Positions 7,403 through 12,221 of a stretch of DNA of 12,221 bases are shown here, one piece after another. The position numbers and the translations under genes are program-made. The notes under the pieces were generated by a model. The model was not told where the DNA came from. It made no database searches and was given only the letters and a program-made list of their open reading frames with translations. The stretch covers positions 1-12,221 of the forward strand of contig JASBTC010000470.1 of assembly GCA_030148625.1 (NCBI GenBank). The letters are read 5' to 3'. This DNA comes from Sphingobium sp. (GTDB taxonomy: Bacteria > Pseudomonadota > Alphaproteobacteria > Sphingomonadales > Sphingomonadaceae). The stretch's first letter is position 1. Every line of letters begins with the position of its first letter.

Positions 7403-7429
7403 GTTCAATTCCCCACCAGAATTCGTCGT

Positions 7430-7825
7430 TTAACTGCCGCCGGCCTCGAGATCGCGTGCCACCTTGGGATCGCGCAGCAGCTTGTCGATATGTGTGCCTT
7501 CGTCGAAGCTCTCATCCGCAAGGAATTTGAGCTTCGCGGCATATTTCATCTTCACGCGACGGGCGACCTCGCGCTGGAAATAGGCAGTGTTGGTCCTGAG
7601 CGCCTTCAGCACCGCTTCCTCGTCGCGGCCGAGCAGCGGCTTCACGAAGACGGTCGCGTGGCGCAGGTCGGGCGACATGCGGACTTCTGTGACGGAGACC
7701 GGCAGCTTCGCCAGCACATCGTCATGCACCTCGCCGCGCGTCAGGATCTCGCTCAAGATATGGCGCACCTGCTCGCCCACGCGCAGGACGCGGACGGAGC
7801 GGGTTTCGGTCGTTTCATTTCGCAT
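7430..7825 (-). CDS. rbfA: 30S ribosome-binding factor RbfA
   Basis: Late-stage 30S maturation factor that binds the 16S rRNA 5' region with a KH-like fold; important for cold adaptation in other bacteria. The product is 131 residues from ATG 7825. Family segments are [19 protein letters not shown] (about 10-28), [21 protein letters not shown] (about 44-64), and [25 protein letters not shown] near the C-terminus, which holds the family's characteristic hydrophobic strand and D.S.D.G..I. A TTG at 7831 could add two residues, but GGTGA about 7 nt before the ATG favours the ATG. It follows infB after 66 nt containing a strong hairpin. The next gene is a hydrolase rather than truB. Confidence 0.95.
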   Translation of the reverse strand: MRNETTETRSVRVLRVGEQVRHILSEILTRGEVHDDVLAKLPVSVTEVRMSPDLRHATVFVKPLLGRDEEAVLKALRTNTAYFQREVARRVKMKYAAKLKFLADESFDEGTHIDKLLRDPKVARDLEAGGS

Positions 7826-7843
7826 CTTCAAATCACCAATCGA

Positions 7844-7871
7844 CCGTCGCCCGGGTTATCCAGGGCGACGG
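7844..7871 (-). promoter_or_regulatory. Strong hairpin in the infB-rbfA gap
   Basis: CCGTCGCCC (7844-7852) and GGGCGACGG (7863-7871) form a perfect 9-bp stem around a 10-nt loop, 20 nt after the infB stop codon and just upstream of rbfA. No U-tract follows on the minus strand, so it is not a standard intrinsic terminator. It could be a transcript-stabilising or processing element, or a weak attenuator. Confidence 0.6.
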
Positions 7872-7891
7872 CCCATGCTTGCACGTTCGCG

Positions 7892-10498
7892 TCAAAGCGT
7901 CCGGTCGCGCATCTCGACCTCGAAGGTTTCGAGATAGTCGCCCGCCCGGATGTCGGTGAAATTCTGCGTGAAGGTGACGCCGCACTCCAGTCCGGCGCGG
8001 ACTTCGGCCACATCGTCCTTGAAGCGACGAAGCGACGCGATTTCGCCATTGTAGATGATGACGTCCTCGCGGGTGATGCGTGCCTTCAGCGCCTTGCGGA
8101 TCACGCCCTCGGTGACGAGCAGACCTGCCGCCTTGCCGTGCTTGCCCGCGGAGAAGACGTCGCGGATCTCGGCGCGGCCGACCACCGTCTCGATCGCTTC
8201 CGGTCCGAGCTCGCCCGCCATTTCCGAACGAATGTCGTCGGTGAGGTGGTAGATCACGTCGAAATATTTGAAGCGGACCTTGTCGCGTGCGCCGATCTCG
8301 CGAGCCTTGGCATTGGGTCGGACGTTGAAGCCGATGATCGGCGCGTTCGAGGCCTTGGCCAGGGTCACGTCGGACTCGGTGATGGCGCCCACGCCCGAAT
8401 GGAGCACGCGCACCTTGATCTCGTCGGTCGAGATCTTGTGGAGTGCCGCAACGATCGCTTCGGTCGAACCCTGCACGTCCGCCTTCACGACCACCGCATA
8501 TTCCAGCGCCTTGTTGGCCTGGAGCGACGAGAACATCGTGTCGAGCGACGCCGGGGCGGTCGCGGTGCGCTTCTGCGTGGCAAGCTGCTCGCGATAGGCG
8601 GCAACTTCGCGCGCGCGCGCTTCGTTCTCGACCACCGAAAGCGGATCGCCTGCGCCGGGCGTGCCCGAGAGGCCGAGCACTTCGACGGGCATTGACGGGC
8701 CGGCTTCCTTGATCTGCTGACCCTTGTCATTGACCATCGCGCGGACCTTGCCGCTCTGCTGGCCGACGACGAACACGTCGCCGACGCGCAGCGTGCCGCG
8801 TCCGACCAGGACGGTGGCGACGGGGCCGCGACCCTTGTCGAGCTTGGCCTCGATCACCGTGCCTTCGGCGGCGCGATCGGGATTGGCCTTGAGCTCGAGC
8901 AATTCGGCCTGGATCAGGATCTTGTCGATCAGCGCATCCAGATTGAGCTTCTTCAGCGCCGAGACTTCGACATCCTGGACTTCGCCGCCCATGTCCTCGA
9001 CCACGATCTCATGCTCGAGCAGACGCTCGCGCACGCGCTGCGGATTGGCGCCTTCCTTGTCGATCTTGTTGATCGCCACGATCATCGGCACGCCGGCCGC
9101 CTTGGTGTGGTTGATCGCCTCGATCGTCTGCGGCATCAGCCCGTCATCGGCCGCGACGACGAGCACGACGATATCGGTCACATGCGCGCCGCGTGCGCGC
9201 ATGTCGGTAAAGGCCTCGTGGCCCGGCGTGTCGAGGAAGGTGATCTTGTCGCCCGATTTCACCTGAACCTGATAGGCGCCGATATGCTGGGTGATGCCAC
9301 CGGCCTCGCCCGCGACGACATCGGTGCCGCGCAGCGCATCGAGCAGCGAGGTCTTGCCGTGATCGACATGGCCCATGATCGTGACCACCGGCGGACGTGG
9401 CAGAAGCGTTTCCATGGCGTCCACATCGGCCGCGCTGTCGATCTCGATATCCGAATCGGACACGCGCTTGATGTTGTGGCCGAACTCGGTGACGAGCAGT
9501 TCGGCGGTGTCCTGGTCGATCGTCTGGGTGACGGTGACCGGCACGCCCATCTTGAATAGCGCCTTCACCAGGTCGGCGCCCTTCTCGGCCATACGATTGG
9601 CCAGTTCCTGGACGGTGATGCCTTCGGGCACGACGACGTCGCGGACCTGCTTGATCTGCGGCTGGCCGCTGCCGGCGTAATGCGCGCGGCGTTCCTTCTC
9701 GCGAGCGCGCTTGAGCGCCGCGAGGCTGCGGGCGCGGGCGCCTTCGCTGTCGTCGAGCGCCTTGGTGACGGTCAGCTTGCCCGATTGACGACGGTCGTCG
9801 CCACCGCGCGGACGCGCGGGACGTGCCGGCGGTTCGGGCCGCTTGGGGCTGGGCACCGGGGTGAACTTGCGCGGCGCGGGACGGTTGTCCTCCTGGCGCG
9901 GGGTTTCGGCGGGTGCGGTTGCAGTCGCAGCTGCTGCCTCCGGAGCGGCTGTCGCCGCTGCCGGTGCCGTCGCCGCCACAGGCGCAGTTGCAGCGGCCGC
10001 CGCAACTGCGGGCGCCGGGGCAGGTGCCGGTTCGGGCGCGGGCGGCGGATTGGCGGCCTCTTCCTCGGCCTTCCGATTCTGCTCGATGCGACGCTTTTCT
10101 TCCTCGATCGCGGCCAGCTTCTGCTGTTCCTCGCGACGGCGCGCTTCCTCGAGCGCGTTCATGCGCGCCTCTTCGGCCTCGCGAAGCAGCTTGGCCTGCA
10201 TCTCCTGGCGCGACAACAGGCTGTCCTGTGGACGCGGCGCCGGAGGCGGCGGCGGCGGTGGGCTGGCGACGGGCGCCGCCGGCACCGGCGTCGACGCGAC
10301 GGGTTCGGCCTGCTCGACGGGTGCGGCTTCGGCCTCGCCGGGCTTGCCCAGGATGCGGCGGCGCTTGACCTCCACGACCACGGTGTTCGAGCGGCCATGG
10401 CTGAAGCTCTGCTTCACCTTGCCGGTCTCAACCGTGCGCTTCAGCCCCAGCGGTGCGCGCATGCCCAGTTTCGGCTTGTCGTTGTCCGTATCACTCAT
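7892..10498 (-). CDS. infB: Translation initiation factor IF-2
   Basis: GTPase that brings fMet-tRNA to the 30S P site and promotes subunit joining. The 868 residues include an N-terminal extension: a short conserved start ([26 protein letters not shown] in two halves, about 11-36), a Pro/Ala linker, a charged coiled-coil stretch (about 98-148), and a long Ala/Pro/Glu segment (about 146-207). The IF-2 N domain (about 285-340) precedes the G domain with G1 GHVDHGKT (376-383), G2 GITQHIG (401-407), G3 DTPGHE (423-428), G4 NKID (477-480) and G5 SAL (513-515). Domains II, III and the C2 fMet-tRNA-binding domain follow, ending [12 protein letters not shown] 10498 gives [13 protein letters not shown]; its ribosome-binding site is weak. 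Internal starts for shorter isoforms are possible but not evident. Confidence 0.97.
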   Translation of the reverse strand: MSDTDNDKPKLGMRAPLGLKRTVETGKVKQSFSHGRSNTVVVEVKRRRILGKPGEAEAAPVEQAEPVASTPVPAAPVASPPPPPPPAPRPQDSLLSRQEMQAKLLREAEEARMNALEEARRREEQQKLAAIEEEKRRIEQNRKAEEEAANPPPAPEPAPAPAPAVAAAAATAPVAATAPAAATAAPEAAAATATAPAETPRQEDNRPAPRKFTPVPSPKRPEPPARPARPRGGDDRRQSGKLTVTKALDDSEGARARSLAALKRAREKERRAHYAGSGQPQIKQVRDVVVPEGITVQELANRMAEKGADLVKALFKMGVPVTVTQTIDQDTAELLVTEFGHNIKRVSDSDIEIDSAADVDAMETLLPRPPVVTIMGHVDHGKTSLLDALRGTDVVAGEAGGITQHIGAYQVQVKSGDKITFLDTPGHEAFTDMRARGAHVTDIVVLVVAADDGLMPQTIEAINHTKAAGVPMIVAINKIDKEGANPQRVRERLLEHEIVVEDMGGEVQDVEVSALKKLNLDALIDKILIQAELLELKANPDRAAEGTVIEAKLDKGRGPVATVLVGRGTLRVGDVFVVGQQSGKVRAMVNDKGQQIKEAGPSMPVEVLGLSGTPGAGDPLSVVENEARAREVAAYREQLATQKRTATAPASLDTMFSSLQANKALEYAVVVKADVQGSTEAIVAALHKISTDEIKVRVLHSGVGAITESDVTLAKASNAPIIGFNVRPNAKAREIGARDKVRFKYFDVIYHLTDDIRSEMAGELGPEAIETVVGRAEIRDVFSAGKHGKAAGLLVTEGVIRKALKARITREDVIIYNGEIASLRRFKDDVAEVRAGLECGVTFTQNFTDIRAGDYLETFEVEMRDRTL

Positions 10499-10535
10499 CG
10501 ACTGATCTCAAACCCTTCGTTCTCTTGTCCGCCCG

Positions 10536-11195
10536 TCATGCGCCCGTGGCGCATGAACCCTGCGCCGCATTTGCGCAAGGCTCCGCACTAGGCCCACTTC
10601 CGATAAAATCCCGCCAACGGTCGATGGCGCTCTTCACACGCTCGGCCGCTGCCCGATCTGTCACCGCGACATGGACAGCGTTCTCGCGGCCCAGCGCCAA
10701 TGACAATATAGTCCGACCGACAGGCAAAGTCATGCCCCTGAGGTCGCTTCCTTCCGCATCGCTGCCGACGCGCCATGCCTGGTCGAGCTTGCGGGTGCCG
10801 TCGGCACTTGCGTCGGCGGCATGGAGCAGCAGGCGGACCTGGCCCTTTCGGGCGGCATCCTGGATCTTCTCCGATCCGATCAGCACCGCGCCGGAGCGCG
10901 ATTCGAGGCCGAGCCGGTTGAGCGCGTCACGTTCCAGCGCCTCGGCGATGCGAGCGCCGAGATCGGCGGGCGCGGAGACCGCGCCCGATTTGAAGGCCCG
11001 TGCCAGCGCACCCTTGAGCTTGCCCTTGGCATTGGCCGCGTCGAGCGCGGCGCGATCCACGCCGATCCATGCGCCGCGACCCGGCGCGCGGGCACGGACA
11101 TCGGGCGCGACAATGTCGTCCGGTCCGAGCGCGAGCCGGATCAGCCCCTCGCGCGATTCGCTCTCGCCCGACAGGATGCACTTGCGGTCGTTCAC
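10536..11195 (-). CDS. ylxR: RNA-binding protein: YlxR (DUF448) domain fused to an L7Ae-like domain
   Basis: A nucleic-acid-binding protein of the nusA-infB cluster. The 219 residues combine two parts. An N-terminal YlxR/DUF448 domain (about 1-85) has DRKCILSGE, GLIRLALGPD and the signature APGRGAWIGVDR. A second domain (about 90-185) resembles the L7Ae/L30e RNA-binding fold, with GAVLIGSEKIQDAARKGQVR and LLLHAADAS. This fusion is usual in alphaproteobacteria. The start is GTG 11195: the frame closes at TAA 51 nt upstream with no ATG, TTG or other GTG between, and AGGGGG lies about 5 nt before the GTG. That ribosome-binding site is buried in a strong hairpin. infB follows after 37 nt. In Firmicutes YlxR has been linked to RNase P and to transcription; the role of the fused form is not settled. 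Confidence 0.9.
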   Translation of the reverse strand: MNDRKCILSGESESREGLIRLALGPDDIVAPDVRARAPGRGAWIGVDRAALDAANAKGKLKGALARAFKSGAVSAPADLGARIAEALERDALNRLGLESRSGAVLIGSEKIQDAARKGQVRLLLHAADASADGTRKLDQAWRVGSDAEGSDLRGMTLPVGRTILSLALGRENAVHVAVTDRAAAERVKSAIDRWRDFIGSGPSAEPCANAAQGSCATGA

Positions 11196-11196
11196 G

Positions 11197-11221
11197 GGCG
11201 CCCCCTGTCGCAGGAGGCGCC
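11197..11221 (-). promoter_or_regulatory. Stem-loop covering the ylxR ribosome-binding site
   Basis: On the minus-strand RNA, GGCGCCUCC pairs with GGGGGCGCC (9 pairs, one of them G-U) around the 7-nt loop UGCGACA. The 3' arm contains the purine-rich AGGGGG Shine-Dalgarno, and the GUG start codon follows one nucleotide later. Such a fold should hide the ribosome-binding site when formed. It lies in the 63-nt nusA-ylxR gap and has no U-tract, so it is not a terminator. Confidence 0.6.
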
Positions 11222-11258
11222 GGAACGCACCGATGTCGCTCGATTACGCCTTAGCGTC

Positions 11259-12221
11259 TCATTGGGAGGTATCCGCAACCGCGTCCTCCCCTTCATCCTC
11301 GAACCAGTGGGCGCGTGCGGCCATGATGATCTCGTTGCCCTGTTCTTCGCTGAGGCCGTATTCGGCGAGCACGCCGCCCTTGTCCTCGGGGCGATTGGCG
11401 TCGTTGCGACGACGCGGATCGCTGCGCTTCTTCTGGATCAGCTCGTCGGTGGCGAGATCGGCGAGATCGTCGAGCGTCTTGATCCCGGCCTTGCCCAGCG
11501 TGACCAGCATCGCTTCGGTCAGATAGGGCATGCCGGCCACGGCATCCTCGACGCCCAGCGAACGGCGCAGTTCGCGATTGGCTTCCTCGCGGCGATCGAG
11601 CGCTTCCTGCGCGCGATTCTGCAGTTCGGAGGCCAGTTCCTCGTCGAAACCCTCGATCATCGAAAGCTCTTCAGCCTCGACATAGGCGACTTCCTCGAGC
11701 GCGCCGAAGCCTTCGGCGACCAGCAGCTGCGCCAGCGTCTCGTCGACGTCGAGCTCGTTCTGGAACATCTCGGACCGTTCGATGAATTCGCGCTGGCGCT
11801 TCTCGCTCGCATCGGCCTCGGTCATGATGTCGATCGCCTTGGCCGTCAGCTGGCTGGCGAGGCGGACATTCTGGCCGCGGCGGCCGATGGCGAGGCTCAG
11901 CTGATCGTCAGGCACGACCACCTCGATCCGGTCTTCCTCTTCGTCGAGGACGACGCGGCTGACGCTGGCGGGCTGAAGCGCGTTCACGACGAAGGTCGCG
12001 ATGTCTTCCGACCAGGGAATGATGTCGATCTTTTCGCCCTGCATTTCCTGGACGACCGCCTGGACGCGGCTGCCCTTCATGCCGACGCACGCACCGACCG
12101 GATCGATGCTCGAATCATGGCTGATCACGCCGATCTTGGCGCGGCTGCCCGGATCGCGCGCGGCGGCCTTGATCTCGATGATGCCGTCGTAGATTTCGGG
12201 CACTTCCTGCGCGAACAGCTT
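11259..12221 (-). CDS. nusA: Transcription termination/antitermination factor NusA (5' end cut by window)
   Basis: Binds RNA polymerase and nascent RNA and modulates pausing, termination and rRNA antitermination. The last 320 residues are present; the frame enters from the right edge as [13 protein letters not shown], so the N-terminal domain and S1 domain lie outside. KH1 includes [12 protein letters not shown] and KH2 includes [17 protein letters not shown] (fragment residues about 42-53 and 109-125). Two C-terminal helix-hairpin-helix-like units follow: about 160-205 ([16 protein letters not shown]) and about 232-262 ([18 protein letters not shown]). A basic linker [14 protein letters not shown] and a final segment ending [16 protein letters not shown] complete it. 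ylxR starts 63 nt beyond the stop. rimP would be expected upstream of nusA, outside the window. Confidence 0.97.
   Translation of the reverse strand, partial: KLFAQEVPEIYDGIIEIKAAARDPGSRAKIGVISHDSSIDPVGACVGMKGSRVQAVVQEMQGEKIDIIPWSEDIATFVVNALQPASVSRVVLDEEEDRIEVVVPDDQLSLAIGRRGQNVRLASQLTAKAIDIMTEADASEKRQREFIERSEMFQNELDVDETLAQLLVAEGFGALEEVAYVEAEELSMIEGFDEELASELQNRAQEALDRREEANRELRRSLGVEDAVAGMPYLTEAMLVTLGKAGIKTLDDLADLATDELIQKKRSDPRRRNDANRPEDKGGVLAEYGLSEEQGNEIIMAARAHWFEDEGEDAVADTSQ

Noticed and set aside
6500..8695. Plus-strand open frame of 731 codons
   Set aside because: It runs antisense across the hydrolase, rbfA and infB, all solid minus-strand genes. The translation is Arg/His/Asp-rich with no family resemblance, so it is a stop-poor shadow.
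11260..11262. ATG overlapping the nusA stop (CAATGA) as a start for ylxR
   Set aside because: That ATG is in another frame and hits TAA after three codons. The ylxR frame is closed by TAA 51 nt upstream of the GTG start.

Overview
This 12.2 kb, GC-rich window appears to come from an alphaproteobacterium, most likely a sphingomonad (order Sphingomonadales). The assignment rests on the style of the SdhC/SdhD, NusA, YlxR-L7Ae and PNPase sequences and on a pair of small secreted proteins of a type I associate with that order. No database search was possible. Every convincing gene lies on the minus strand, so the window reads biologically from right to left. The long open frames on the plus strand are antisense shadows.

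In transcription order: (1) 12221-10536 holds the 3' part of nusA, then ylxR (a DUF448/L7Ae RNA-binding protein). (2) 10498-7430 holds infB (IF-2) and rbfA. (3) 7402-4589 holds five genes that are not part of the classical translation cluster: a secreted alpha/beta hydrolase, thymidine kinase (tdk), a GNAT acetyltransferase, and two tandem paralogous secreted proteins (DUF6491-like). (4) 4557-829 holds truB, rpsO and pnp, closed by a strong intrinsic terminator at 777-805. (5) After a 249-bp spacer, 579-1 holds sdhC and the 5' part of sdhD, the start of a separate succinate dehydrogenase operon.

The backbone nusA-ylxR-infB-rbfA-truB-rpsO-pnp is the widely conserved transcription/translation and RNA-decay cluster. 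NusA controls elongation and termination, IF-2 and RbfA act in initiation and 30S maturation, TruB modifies tRNA, S15 is a primary 16S rRNA binder, and PNPase degrades RNA. The five intervening genes lie in the same direction with short gaps, a 4-bp overlap and 1- to 4-nt junctions, so they are probably co-transcribed with the cluster.

Several perfect or near-perfect hairpins sit in the gaps: over the ylxR ribosome-binding site, before rbfA, and after rpsO. They are candidates for post-transcriptional control. I found no mobile element, CRISPR array, tRNA or rRNA, and nothing that qualifies as a clearly new biological system. The most interesting points are the five-gene insertion, the ylxR hairpin, the RG-repeat tail of PNPase, and the tandem secreted paralogs.
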